From the NCBI RefSeq assembly GCF_947487515.1, contig NZ_CANKWO010000001.1:620001-684000 (forward strand): a stretch of DNA of 64,000 bases, in the 5' to 3' direction. Made by a program: the position numbers and the translations under genes. The stretch's first letter is position 1. Each line of letters starts with the position of its first letter. The DNA is from an uncultured Litoreibacter sp. GTDB taxonomy: Bacteria > Pseudomonadota > Alphaproteobacteria > Rhodobacterales > Rhodobacteraceae. The notes beneath the pieces were generated by a model. It saw nothing but the letters and a program-made list of their open reading frames with translations. It had not been told where the DNA came from and made no database searches. Positions 25,108-34,533 of this stretch are shown one piece after another.

Positions 25108-26442
25108 GTGACCCAAAAGCACGCTTCCGACAAAATGCCAAAAGGCCTGTTCGCCGCTGCGCGTTGGGCGGCCGAGCGCACGCCAGACAGCCGCAATCGC
25201 GCAGTCGATTTATACCGCGCCATCGCAATTAGCTTCGTCATCTTGGGGCACTGGCTCTTGGTCGCAGGGGTTATCCGCGACGGCGAGCTCGACTTCGTGA
25301 TCCTGCTTGCCGAGCAACCTTGGACCCATTTCGCCACTTGGCTGTTCCAAGTAATGCCGGTGTTCTTCTTCGTCGGAGGTTTCTCAAACGGGCTGTCATG
25401 GACGTCCGCGCGCAAAGATCCTGTGAAGAAATCTGCTTGGGCGTCCTCGCGTCTGTCCCGCCTGTTGAAACCAACGGTTCCGGTCGTGCTTTTCTGGGCT
25501 GTCGCGGGGGCTGTCGCCCATATGTTGGGTGTCTCGGTGGAGCTGATCTCTAACGCCTCACAAGCTGCCCTCGTGCCTGTATGGTTCTTGGCCGTCTATA
25601 TCATCATGACTATGGCGGTCCCTGCCACGATGGCTCTTTGGGACAAAATGGGCATCGCATCCGTTGGCGTTTTGGCGTTGGGCGCGATCATGGTAGATGC
25701 AATTGCCTTCGGGGCAGATCAAGGGTGGCTCCGTTGGAGCAACTACGCCTTTGTCTGGCTTGCCGTACACCAACTGGGTTATTGGTGGGGCACGGCCGAA
25801 CGCCCTAAGACTTGGGCGTTGGGCTTTGTCGCATTGGGCTGTGTCTGGCTCTACGTTTTGATCGTGCAGTTCGGCTTCCCCGTGGCAATGGTCAGCGTTC
25901 CAGGCGCAGAGATGTCCAACACCCGCCCCCCAACCACCGCCATGCTTGCCGTTGGAAGTGTGCAGATCGGGGTGATCTTGTTGTTGACTGATCTGGCGCA
26001 GAGATGGCTTCAGAACGTGAAAATCTGGACGTGGGTCATCGTGTTCAACCAGATGATCATGTCGATCTATCTTTGGCACATGACGGCCCTGCTAATCGTC
26101 GTCGGCATCACGGCCTATGTGTTCGCAGGGGTTGGGCTGCACGAGGCTCCGGGAACCGGCTTGTGGTGGGCCATGCGCCCAATTTGGGTGGCCCTGTTCA
26201 CCGCTGTTTTGGTTCCCTTTGTCTTGATCTTTGTCGTCTTCGAGGCCGGCAGCAAAACCACGGCAGACATGCGCCCCAGCCCTTGGCAGGCCATGTTCGG
26301 GGCTGTCATGACCTGTGCAGGTTTGGTCACGATGGCGATGGTGGGGCTTGGCAAAGAGAACGCAATTGGCGTCAATTGGTTGGCCGTGGGGCTGGTGGTG
26401 TTCGGTGTATTTGTCGCCACGCGGCGATTCTCTGCGCGCTAG
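25108..26442 (+). CDS. Acyltransferase family 3 membrane protein
   Basis: A 444-residue integral membrane protein with about 10-11 spans of the acyltransferase-3 family (OafA/NodX type, O-acetylation of polysaccharides or lipids). Early motifs are NRAVDLYRAIAISFVILGHW (near residues 31-50, His of the family R/H motif) and FFFVGGFSNGLSW. The start is a GTG at 25108; ATG 25135 is an alternative. Neither has a good SD. There are no glycosyltransferase neighbours, so the acceptor is unknown. Confidence 0.85.
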   Translation: MTQKHASDKMPKGLFAAARWAAERTPDSRNRAVDLYRAIAISFVILGHWLLVAGVIRDGELDFVILLAEQPWTHFATWLFQVMPVFFFVGGFSNGLSWTSARKDPVKKSAWASSRLSRLLKPTVPVVLFWAVAGAVAHMLGVSVELISNASQAALVPVWFLAVYIIMTMAVPATMALWDKMGIASVGVLALGAIMVDAIAFGADQGWLRWSNYAFVWLAVHQLGYWWGTAERPKTWALGFVALGCVWLYVLIVQFGFPVAMVSVPGAEMSNTRPPTTAMLAVGSVQIGVILLLTDLAQRWLQNVKIWTWVIVFNQMIMSIYLWHMTALLIVVGITAYVFAGVGLHEAPGTGLWWAMRPIWVALFTAVLVPFVLIFVVFEAGSKTTADMRPSPWQAMFGAVMTCAGLVTMAMVGLGKENAIGVNWLAVGLVVFGVFVATRRFSAR

Positions 26443-26483
26443 ATCAGTCTCCAATGCGGCCAATTCACCACGTATTGTTGTTA

Positions 26484-26517
26484 GAAGGCGCTTTATTTAC
26501 CGCTGTTTAGCGCCTTC
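26484..26517 (+). repeat. 9-bp inverted repeat after the acyltransferase gene
   Basis: GAAGGCGCT and AGCGCCTTC are separated by 16 nt. It lies 42 bp after the acyltransferase stop and may be a terminator, or the first hairpin of a structured rhlE leader. Confidence 0.45.
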
Positions 26518-26589
26518 ACCCCTGTATTTATTGACCTCTTGGTCCGCGCGGGATACATGCAGCGTACCCGCGGAAAACGTCTGCGGGTC

Positions 26590-26617
26590 GACGCAGGGAC
26601 GCGTTGGAACCTGCGTC
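26590..26617 (+). repeat. 8-bp inverted repeat in the rhlE leader
   Basis: GACGCAGG and CCTGCGTC flank a 12-nt loop about 54 nt before the rhlE ATG. RNA helicase genes are often cold- or self-regulated through structured leaders, so this could be regulatory. Confidence 0.4.
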
Positions 26618-26670
26618 CCCAATTTCTGCCGCATCTTGCCCCATGGTGGGGCTGCGCAATTTGGATATAC

Positions 26671-28194
26671 ATGACAAAATTCACAGACCTGAAGTTGCAC
26701 GCCAAAGTTCTTAAGGCGATTGATGAAGTTGGCTACACCGAGCCTACCCCCATTCAAGCCGGAGCGATCCCGCCTGCCCTTGAGGGCCGCGATGTTCTAG
26801 GAATCGCACAAACCGGCACCGGCAAAACCGCCAGCTTCACACTGCCGATGATCACTTTGCTAAACCGAGGCCGCGCACGGGCACGCATGCCCCGCTCCTT
26901 GGTTTTGGCCCCGACACGCGAATTGGCCGCACAGGTTGCGGAAAACTTCGACCTCTATGCCAAGCACACCAAACTGACCAAAGCACTGCTGATCGGCGGC
27001 GTATCTTTCAAAGAGCAAGACGCCCTGATTGACCGCGGCGTTGACGTGTTGATCGCCACTCCGGGTCGTCTTCTGGACCATTTCGAGCGCGGCAAGCTGA
27101 TTTTGTCGGACGTGAAAGTCATGGTTGTGGACGAAGCCGACCGCATGTTGGATATGGGCTTCATCCCCGATATTGAGCGCATCTTCCAGATGACACCTTT
27201 CACCCGTCAAACCTTGTTCTTCTCGGCCACTATGGCCCCCGAGATCGAACGGATCACCAACACATTCCTGTCGAACCCCGAGCGGATCGAAGTCGCGCGT
27301 CAGGCGACGACATCTGACACGATCACTCAGCTGTTGTTTGAGTTGCCCGGCACCCGCCGTGACGCCCAAGCCAAGCAAAAGCGCGACTTCCTGCGCAAGC
27401 TGATCGACCAAGAAGGCGAGAAAGTCACCAACGGCATCATCTTCTGCAACCGCAAGGTAGATGTGGATATCGTCGCGAAATCGTTGAAAAAATACGGCCA
27501 TGACGCGGAACCAATCCACGGCGATCTGGATCAAAACCACCGCATGCGCACCTTGGAAGGCTTCCGTGACGGCAAAATCCGGTTCCTTGTGGCCTCTGAT
27601 GTGGCGGCACGCGGGCTGGACATTCCAAATGTCAGCCACGTGTTTAACTTCGACGTTCCTGGCCATGCGGAAGATTATGTGCACCGCATCGGTCGCACAG
27701 GTCGCGCTGGACGCCTAGGCACGGCGATGATGATCTCGACCCCTAAGGACGAGAAGCAGCTCGCCGCGATTGAGAGCCTGATTGAGAAACCCGTTCCGCG
27801 TGGAGACGTTGGCGAGCAAAAAGCGCCTGTCTCAAAAACCACCGAGGCAGATGCGGCAGCCGACACCAAAGAAGAGCGCCCGACAAAATCTCGCTCACGC
27901 TCGCGCAGCCGCTCCAAGGCCAAGCCAGAGGCGGAAGCAAAGGCAGATGCCCCAGAGGTCGCAGCGCCCACGAAAACGCCCGAGAAAGCCGAGGCCAAGC
28001 CTGCGAAGACTGAAGCCTCGAAAGAGGCGCAAGAAGCGGCTCCCAAGCCCCAGCAAGAACACGCGCCCCGTTCACGGTCTCGCGGTGGAAAAGGCCGTGG
28101 GCGCAACGAAGACCGTGGCCCGAAGGTCGTGGGTTTGGGCGATCACCTGCCGACTTTCATCGAAAAGAGCTTTGCGGAACGCCGCGCCGACTGA
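26671..28194 (+). CDS. rhlE: DEAD-box RNA helicase, RhlE type
   Basis: A 507-residue ATP-dependent RNA helicase. It has the Q-motif (GYTEPTPIQAGAIPPAL), motif I AQTGTGKT, Ia PTRELAAQ, II DEAD (VVDEADRMLDMGF), III SAT (FFSATMAPE), V ASDVAARGLDIP and VI HRIGRTGRAG, with core residues ending near 375. The C-terminal ~130 residues are a disordered tail: Ser/Arg repeats, then Lys/Ala/Pro/Glu-rich stretches and an RSRGGKGRGR basic end. ATG 26671 begins at the family N-terminus; 44 upstream in-frame codons were discarded. It faces rnj across a strong terminator. Confidence 0.93.
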   Translation: MTKFTDLKLHAKVLKAIDEVGYTEPTPIQAGAIPPALEGRDVLGIAQTGTGKTASFTLPMITLLNRGRARARMPRSLVLAPTRELAAQVAENFDLYAKHTKLTKALLIGGVSFKEQDALIDRGVDVLIATPGRLLDHFERGKLILSDVKVMVVDEADRMLDMGFIPDIERIFQMTPFTRQTLFFSATMAPEIERITNTFLSNPERIEVARQATTSDTITQLLFELPGTRRDAQAKQKRDFLRKLIDQEGEKVTNGIIFCNRKVDVDIVAKSLKKYGHDAEPIHGDLDQNHRMRTLEGFRDGKIRFLVASDVAARGLDIPNVSHVFNFDVPGHAEDYVHRIGRTGRAGRLGTAMMISTPKDEKQLAAIESLIEKPVPRGDVGEQKAPVSKTTEADAAADTKEERPTKSRSRSRSRSKAKPEAEAKADAPEVAAPTKTPEKAEAKPAKTEASKEAQEAAPKPQQEHAPRSRSRGGKGRGRNEDRGPKVVGLGDHLPTFIEKSFAERRAD

Positions 28195-28214
28195 TTTTCA
28201 GCTACACCAAATTC

Positions 28215-28252
28215 AAAAGCCCCCGAAGCAGATCAGCTTCGGGGGCTTTTTT
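28215..28252. terminator. Strong bidirectional terminator between rhlE and rnj
   Basis: A perfect 15-bp stem (arms 28215-28229 and 28236-28250) with a 6-nt loop; the + strand ends in a run of six T's and the minus strand in four. It ends both the rhlE transcript and the long nuo-birA-coaX-rnj cluster. Confidence 0.95.
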
Positions 28253-28279
28253 GATTCTGACTGGAACGAATGGGACGGC

Positions 28280-29944
28280 TTAGGCCGCCAGTCTGGAGAT
28301 CAGCACCACAACCTCAGGCTTCTTGCCGATTTCCTTTTGCGATGTCTGGCGAACAATGCGCTTGATCTTCTCTTCCAACTTGTCGTCATTCGCCACAGTT
28401 TTGGCGTCCGCACGACCAAGAAACTGGCCAATTTCGTCTTCCAAGATGTCTTGCAACGCCGCGTGGGATTTGCCGGTTTCTGGCAAGCCACGCAGTTCGC
28501 ACCACGCATCGGACAGCGGGTCATCTTCTTCGTCGATCAAGATTCCGATCACCACCTGCCCGTTCAACGCCATGCGGATGCGGTCACGTACAACCCCGTC
28601 CAAAGCGCCGATTTGGACAGAGCCATCAAGGTACAAGCGCCCCGTCTCAATGAACTCCACCACTTCGGGTTTGTCCCCAGATAGCGAAACCATAGTGCCA
28701 TTTGGCGCCACGACAGAAGCGATGCCATTGGCTTCGCCAATTTTCGCGTGCTCGCGCAGCATACGGTGTTCGCCGTGGTTCGGGATCAAGATTTGCGGCT
28801 TTACCAATCGGTGCATTTCTTCCAGATCGGGCCGGTTCGCGTGGCCGGACACGTGAATATCCGCCATCTTGTCGTCGATAACATCGACACCCAATTCACT
28901 GAAATTATTGACGATTTGCCCTACCGAGGTTTCATTCCCCGGAATGGTCTTGGAAGAGAACAAAACCGTATCGCCTTCGCGCAGGGATATGCCCAGAAAC
29001 TTGCCTCGCGACAGTTGCGCGGTTGCGGCGCGGCGCTCCCCTTGGGATCCTGTGGCCAAGATCATCAGGTTTTCACGCGGCACGTCGCGGGCCTCTTCTG
29101 GCAGAATGTAGGGGGGGAAATCGGTGACAACACCGGTCTCAATTCCCGCCTTCACCATACGCTGCATGGACCGACCCATCAGGCAGATAGACCGCCCCGC
29201 CTCGCGACCAGCCTCCGCAAGCGTTTTCACCCGCGCAATGTTGGAGGCAAATGTAGTGGCGACAACCATCCCCGTGGCGTCCCGCACCAAAGGTACGATG
29301 TTCGGCCCCACAGTGGCCTCGGAGCGGCCTTCATGTCGCGAAAACACATTGGTTGAATCACAGATTAGCGCTTTTACCGGAGCCAAGTCAGACCACGCTT
29401 TGCGATCAAAGGCTTCGCCCAGCACAGGTGTCTCGTCGATCTTGAAGTCGCCCGAATGCACCACCCGCCCGTCCGGCGTGTCGATCACCAGACCAGAGCT
29501 TTCGGGGATCGAATGCGAAATCGGCATGAAGCCTACCTTGAACTTGCCCACTTTGACCTGTTCCGGCATTGGCTCAACGATGTTGATCTCAGAGCCGGAA
29601 TAGCCGTGCTCAGCCATCTTCAATGCAGCAATATGCCCCGTGAATTTGCGCGTGTAGATTGGCGCCTTCAGGCGGCTATACAGATGCCCGACCGCGCCCA
29701 CGTGGTCTTCATGTGCATGGGTGATAAATATTGCATCGAGCTGCTTTGCGCGATCCGCAATCCATTCGATGTCTGGGAAAATCAGATCAACACCCGGGGT
29801 GCTGTCCATATCTGGGAAGGTCACGCCCATGTCGACCAAGATGAACCGCTCCTTGCCCGGTTTCCCGTAGCCATAGAGATACATGTTCATGCCAACTTCG
29901 CCCGCCCCGCCTAGGGGAAGGTAGACCAGTCTTTCGCCTGCCAT
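28280..29944 (-). CDS. rnj: Ribonuclease J
   Basis: RNase J is a 5'-exonuclease/endonuclease of the metallo-beta-lactamase/beta-CASP family. The 554-residue protein starts with GGAGEVGMNMYLYGYG; the zinc site is HAHEDHVGAVG (near residues 75-85) and the beta-CASP region holds VDTPDGRVVHSGDFKID and HVSGHANRPD. The C-terminal domain ends in SRLAA. It begins directly at the coaX stop (TAAATG) and closes the nuo-linked gene run. A terminator follows 28 nt on. Confidence 0.95.
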   Translation of the reverse strand: MAGERLVYLPLGGAGEVGMNMYLYGYGKPGKERFILVDMGVTFPDMDSTPGVDLIFPDIEWIADRAKQLDAIFITHAHEDHVGAVGHLYSRLKAPIYTRKFTGHIAALKMAEHGYSGSEINIVEPMPEQVKVGKFKVGFMPISHSIPESSGLVIDTPDGRVVHSGDFKIDETPVLGEAFDRKAWSDLAPVKALICDSTNVFSRHEGRSEATVGPNIVPLVRDATGMVVATTFASNIARVKTLAEAGREAGRSICLMGRSMQRMVKAGIETGVVTDFPPYILPEEARDVPRENLMILATGSQGERRAATAQLSRGKFLGISLREGDTVLFSSKTIPGNETSVGQIVNNFSELGVDVIDDKMADIHVSGHANRPDLEEMHRLVKPQILIPNHGEHRMLREHAKIGEANGIASVVAPNGTMVSLSGDKPEVVEFIETGRLYLDGSVQIGALDGVVRDRIRMALNGQVVIGILIDEEDDPLSDAWCELRGLPETGKSHAALQDILEDEIGQFLGRADAKTVANDDKLEEKIKRIVRQTSQKEIGKKPEVVVLISRLAA

Positions 29945-30718
29945 TTAGGTATTCTTTCTATTGTGCTCATTGATGACCACCAGCCCACGCATGGTCAGGT
30001 CATCGTCGAATTCGTCAAATAGGGCGTCTGCCTGCTGGAACAGCGGCGCCAACCCCCCGGTGGAAATTACTTTCATGTCGCGGCCGTGCTCGGCTTTGAT
30101 GCGGGCGCATATCTCTTTGATAAGGCCGATATAGCCCCAGAACACACCCGACTGCATGCACGCAACCGTATTCGTACCAATTACCGTTTGAGGCTTGCTA
30201 ATATCAACATGTGGCAATGCCGCAGCCGCCTGATGCAACGCCTCCAAGCTCAAGTTCACCCCAGGTGCGATCACGCCCCCGATATAGGCCCCGTCACTGT
30301 CAACAACATCAAAGGTCGTAGCCGTGCCAAAATCGACCACGATCAAGTCGCCTCCGAAAAGGTCATAGCCCGCGACCGTGTTCACCAACCGGTCAGGGCC
30401 CACAGCGGTCCCCTCATCCACGCGCACGTCCACCGGAAGCGCACAGCCCTCTTTGCCCACAACCAGCGGGCGCGTGTTGAAATAGCGGTCCGCAAAAACC
30501 CGCAGGTTGAACACCACACGCGGCACCGTGGAGGACACTATGACTTGTGTGATTTCTACGTCGATCTTCTCAAACCGCATGAGCGTCGACAGCCAGACAT
30601 AATACTGATCTGCCGTGCGCTGCCATTCGGTCGAGGTGCGCCAAGTCGCGATGAATCCTTCCCCATCCCAAATGGAGAACACGGTGTTCGTGTTGCCGCA
30701 GTCAATCGCCAGTAGCAT
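29945..30718 (-). CDS. coaX: Type III pantothenate kinase
   Basis: CoaX phosphorylates pantothenate, the first step of CoA synthesis. The 257-residue protein has the ASKHA P-loop MLLAIDCGNTNTVF, GPDRLVNTVAGYD and DFGTATTFDVV (catalytic Asp), then GVIAPGVNLSLEAL. ATG 30718 was chosen because the family begins there and AAGGG lies 7 nt upstream; a GTG seven codons earlier (30739) is possible. It abuts rnj with no gap and follows birA by 80 nt. Confidence 0.95.
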   Translation of the reverse strand: MLLAIDCGNTNTVFSIWDGEGFIATWRTSTEWQRTADQYYVWLSTLMRFEKIDVEITQVIVSSTVPRVVFNLRVFADRYFNTRPLVVGKEGCALPVDVRVDEGTAVGPDRLVNTVAGYDLFGGDLIVVDFGTATTFDVVDSDGAYIGGVIAPGVNLSLEALHQAAAALPHVDISKPQTVIGTNTVACMQSGVFWGYIGLIKEICARIKAEHGRDMKVISTGGLAPLFQQADALFDEFDDDLTMRGLVVINEHNRKNT

Positions 30719-30798
30719 ACCTTTGCCCTTTTTGGTCACGCAGTTGCGTAGGCCTGTGCATATACGTCCTTGTCGGGGGCGTCAAAGTTCGGCCGGTC

Positions 30799-31551
30799 TC
30801 ACTGAAAATACACATCCGCCGCCGCGATTTCGCGCAGTCCCTTCGAGGTTTGCAAAATCAGGTTCCCAGCCGCATCGATCCCCTCAAACGTCCCCGAGTG
30901 TTCCTCACCCACGGTGCGCGCGGTGATGACGTCGCCCAAACGCGCGGCTTTCGCCAACCAAGCCTCTCGGATTGGGGCAAATCCATAGGTCACAAACTGT
31001 GTCTCCCATTTTGCATAGGCCGCAGCCAGCTCCAGCGCGAAATCCTCTGTGTCCACGGAGGCACCGATTGATTGCAAGCTGGTCGGAGCAACGGCGTGCT
31101 GCTCCAACTCAGAGGTGTTGGGGGCCTCTTTCAGGTTGACGCCGATCCCGATTGCCAAGCTATCGAGGGACCCGCCCTGCCCCGCACTGGCAAGCAATAT
31201 GCCTGCCAGTTTGCCGCCATGCAGCAGAACGTCATTTGGCCACTTAAGCGAAAATGCCTCTGGGCGACCGGTCAGGGCCACACAGGCTTCAAACAACGCC
31301 AGCGCCGCCACGAAGGACCGCAGAGAAACAATTTCAGGGGGGTCTTTGGGGTGCAGCACCAAAGTGCCTGCGAAATTGCCCTTAGGGTTGGACCACGCCC
31401 GCCCACGCCGCCCATGTGCGGCGGTTTGCGTCTTGGCGATAATCCAAGTCGGGCCGGATATGGTGCCGGCCCGACGGTTTGCCTCGGCCATGGTGCTGTC
31501 CACGCTTTCCAGCGTAATCAGCCCATAGCCGGCGGGCCATTCAGTTGACAA
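30799..31551 (-). CDS. birA: Biotin--[acetyl-CoA-carboxylase] ligase (no DNA-binding domain)
   Basis: BirA attaches biotin to carboxylase carrier domains. The 250-residue protein has the ligase domain only: [16 protein letters not shown] (biotinyl-AMP loop), [20 protein letters not shown] (catalytic Lys) and a small C-terminal barrel ([14 protein letters not shown]). There is no N-terminal HTH, so it is not a class II repressor. The ATG overlaps the nuoN 3' end by 11 nt. Its likely clients include the MccA subunit encoded at 57459-59399. Confidence 0.95.
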   Translation of the reverse strand: MSTEWPAGYGLITLESVDSTMAEANRRAGTISGPTWIIAKTQTAAHGRRGRAWSNPKGNFAGTLVLHPKDPPEIVSLRSFVAALALFEACVALTGRPEAFSLKWPNDVLLHGGKLAGILLASAGQGGSLDSLAIGIGVNLKEAPNTSELEQHAVAPTSLQSIGASVDTEDFALELAAAYAKWETQFVTYGFAPIREAWLAKAARLGDVITARTVGEEHSGTFEGIDAAGNLILQTSKGLREIAAADVYFQ

Positions 31552-32980
31552 GTGCGCCAGCGGCGGTCAGGGCCAATCCTTCGATACCAAACAGATTGAT
31601 GACCCCCAGAAGCATCACGGCAGCAGCCCCGACCAAGAACATCCAATTGACCATTGGCATGGAGCCGTTCAGCGCGTCGCGCTCTTCGCCGAAATACATG
31701 TAGTAGATCACACGCAGGTAGTAGAAGGCGCCGATCACCGAACCGACGACACCGGCAATGGCCAACCACGCCATATCCGCATCCACAGCCGCTTTCAGCA
31801 CGTAGAACTTGCCAAAGAAGCCCACCATCGGCGGAATGCCCGCCAGAGAGAACATCAACACCAGCATCGCCAAAGCACGCATCGGCTCTTTCTTGGAATA
31901 GTTCTGCAACGCGTCGATATCGGTGACCGGCTCGCCGTCTTTCTCCATCGACAAGATGAACGCGAAGGTGCCGATATTCATCGTCACATAGATCGCCATA
32001 TAGATCAGCATGGCTTGCACGCCTTCCGCGGTGCCCGCGGCCAAGCCCATCAAGGCGAAGCCCATATGCGCGATCGAGGAATAGGCCATCAGGCGCTTGA
32101 TGTCGCGCTGGCCGATCGCAGCGATCGCGCCGAGGAAAATGGACACGATCGACAAAAAGGCCACGATCTGCGACCAGTCGGCGACGGCCCCGCCAAAGGC
32201 GTCATGCACAACGCGGGCAAACAATCCCATAGCAGCCACTTTAGGGGCCGTGGCGAAGAAGGCCGTGATCGGTGTGGGCGAGCCCTCGTAGACATCAGGT
32301 GTCCACATGTGGAAGGGCGCCGCTGATACTTTGAAGGCCAAGCCCGCAACCACAAACACCAGACCAAACAACAAACCAAGGGAGATGTCGCCTGCATGCA
32401 CCGTCGAGTAGATACCTGCAAACAATGTGGTGCCCGCATAGCCGTAGACCAATGAAGCGCCATATAGCAGCATGCCCGACGACAGCGCGCCCAGCACAAA
32501 ATACTTCAAACCCGCTTCCGTGGATTTCGCAGAATCGCGGCGCAAGGATGCGACGACATAAAGCGCCAAGGACTGCAACTCCAGCCCCATGTAGAGCGCC
32601 ATCAAATCGCCTGCTGACACCATCATCATCATGCCGACAACCGAAAGTGCAACAAGGATCGGATACTCAAATCGGAACAACCCGTGACGGGTCATGAAGT
32701 CTTGGCTCAAGAGCAAGATTGCTGCGGCAGACAGCAATATCGTAACCTTGGCAAAGCGCGAGAAACCGTCGTCCATGAAGGCCCCACCGAAGGCCGCATT
32801 CGCCCCTTCGCCATTGAAGCCAATCCATGCGGCAAGCAGGACGAACACAAGGCTCGTGGCCCAAAGGACCAAAGGCGCCGCCTTGTCCTTGGTAGTATAG
32901 ACCCCGCCCATTAAGGCCACCATGGCGAAAACCGCCAATATGACTTCGGGCAGAACGATATTCAGGTCAGCTTGGATCAT
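31541..32980 (-). CDS. nuoN: NADH-quinone oxidoreductase subunit N
   Basis: A membrane-arm subunit of complex I, one of three antiporter-like proteins that pump protons. The 479-residue protein has about 14 hydrophobic spans and the conserved Lys in the central channel region ([21 protein letters not shown], near residues 215-235). It is the last nuo gene, 11 nt after nuoM, and its end overlaps birA. Confidence 0.96.
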   Translation of the reverse strand: MIQADLNIVLPEVILAVFAMVALMGGVYTTKDKAAPLVLWATSLVFVLLAAWIGFNGEGANAAFGGAFMDDGFSRFAKVTILLSAAAILLLSQDFMTRHGLFRFEYPILVALSVVGMMMMVSAGDLMALYMGLELQSLALYVVASLRRDSAKSTEAGLKYFVLGALSSGMLLYGASLVYGYAGTTLFAGIYSTVHAGDISLGLLFGLVFVVAGLAFKVSAAPFHMWTPDVYEGSPTPITAFFATAPKVAAMGLFARVVHDAFGGAVADWSQIVAFLSIVSIFLGAIAAIGQRDIKRLMAYSSIAHMGFALMGLAAGTAEGVQAMLIYMAIYVTMNIGTFAFILSMEKDGEPVTDIDALQNYSKKEPMRALAMLVLMFSLAGIPPMVGFFGKFYVLKAAVDADMAWLAIAGVVGSVIGAFYYLRVIYYMYFGEERDALNGSMPMVNWMFLVGAAAVMLLGVINLFGIEGLALTAAGALVN

Positions 32981-32991
32981 CTTATCCGTCC

Positions 32992-34533
32992 TTAGTGTCC
33001 GGCCACAGCCGTGGTTACGCCGCTGTCGAGCAGCGCAGTGTCATAGTTAGAGACAAGCGCTTCCACGCTTGGCCCGATCAGATCCAGCACCAATGCCGGA
33101 TAAACCCCCAGCAAAATGGTCATGAAGATCAATGGTGCGAAGATCGCTTTCTCGCGAGAGGTCATATCCGTGATCGAACGCAGGCTTTCCTTAATCAGAT
33201 CACCCATAACCACGCGGCGGTACAGCCACAGACCATAAGCCGCCGACAGAATAACCCCCGTGGTCGCAAACATCGCAACCCAAGTGTTGACTTGGAACAC
33301 GCCCATCAATGTCAGGAACTCCCCAACAAACCCCGATGTGCCTGGAAGGCCAACATTTGCCATGGTGAAGAACATGAAGATCAGCGCATAGGCCGGCATC
33401 CGGTTCACCAATCCGCCATAGGCGTCGATTTCGCGAGTGTGCATCCGGTCGTAAATCACACCAACACACAAGAATAACGCGCCAGAAATGAACCCGTGGG
33501 AGATCATCTGGAAGATCGCGCCGTCAACACCTTGCTGGTTGGCCGCAAAAATACCCATGGTCACATAGCCCATGTGCGCAACCGAAGAGTAAGCAATCAG
33601 CTTCTTCATGTCGGACTGCACCAAAGCCACCAATGAGGTGTAGATAATCGCGATGGCAGACAACCAAAGAACATAGTTTGCAAGAACCTCGGTCCCGACA
33701 GGGAACATCGGCAGCGAGAAACGCAAGAAGCCGTAGCCGCCCATCTTCAACAAGATTGCCGCCAGAACTACGGACCCTGCGGTCGGTGCCTGCACGTGCG
33801 CATCCGGCAACCAAGTGTGAACAGGCCACATTGGCATCTTCACCGCAAAGCTGGCGAAGAAGGCCAAGAACATCAGTGTTTGCAACCCGCCTACGACTGT
33901 TACACCTGCGACAGAGAAGCTCTCTGATGCGAAGGTATGTGACAGCAAAGTCGGAATGTCCGTCGTGCCCGCGTCCATATACATGGCGATCATGGCCACC
34001 AGCATCAAAACCGACCCCAACAATGTGTAGAGGAAGAACTTGAACGACGCATAGATGCGGTTCACCCCGCCCCAGATACCAATGATCAGGAACATCGGGA
34101 TCAAACCGGCCTCGAAGAAGAGGTAGAACAAGATCAGATCAAGCGCGCAGAACACGCCCAACATCAACGTCTCCAGCAACAAGAAGGCGATCATGTAGTC
34201 CTTCACCCGTGTCTTCACATCCCAGCAGCTGGCGATCACCAGCGGCATCAGGAATGTGGTCAACAGCATGAAGGTGACGGAAATTCCGTCGACGCCCATT
34301 TTGTACTTCAGCCCCAAGAGCCAGTCGCGCTCTTCCACAAACTGGAAGCCGGTATTGGCTGGGTCAAAGCCTGTGTAGACAAAGATCGACAGCAAGAAGG
34401 TCAAGCTTGTGGCAAGCAAGGCAAGCCATTTGGCACTGCGCTGCGAAGCCTCATCATCGCCGCGCAAAAACACGGCCAAGATCACAGCCGCGACAAGCGG
34501 CATGAAGGTGATAACGGAAAGTAAGTTGTCCAT
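32992..34533 (-). CDS. nuoM: NADH-quinone oxidoreductase subunit M
   Basis: A 513-residue antiporter-like proton-pumping subunit of complex I with about 14 spans. The conserved Glu is in [17 protein letters not shown], and the Lys/His channel helix is in [30 protein letters not shown] (near residues 230-260). The ATG overlaps the nuoL stop by one base (TAATG), and nuoN follows after 11 nt. Confidence 0.97.
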   Translation of the reverse strand: MDNLLSVITFMPLVAAVILAVFLRGDDEASQRSAKWLALLATSLTFLLSIFVYTGFDPANTGFQFVEERDWLLGLKYKMGVDGISVTFMLLTTFLMPLVIASCWDVKTRVKDYMIAFLLLETLMLGVFCALDLILFYLFFEAGLIPMFLIIGIWGGVNRIYASFKFFLYTLLGSVLMLVAMIAMYMDAGTTDIPTLLSHTFASESFSVAGVTVVGGLQTLMFLAFFASFAVKMPMWPVHTWLPDAHVQAPTAGSVVLAAILLKMGGYGFLRFSLPMFPVGTEVLANYVLWLSAIAIIYTSLVALVQSDMKKLIAYSSVAHMGYVTMGIFAANQQGVDGAIFQMISHGFISGALFLCVGVIYDRMHTREIDAYGGLVNRMPAYALIFMFFTMANVGLPGTSGFVGEFLTLMGVFQVNTWVAMFATTGVILSAAYGLWLYRRVVMGDLIKESLRSITDMTSREKAIFAPLIFMTILLGVYPALVLDLIGPSVEALVSNYDTALLDSGVTTAVAGH

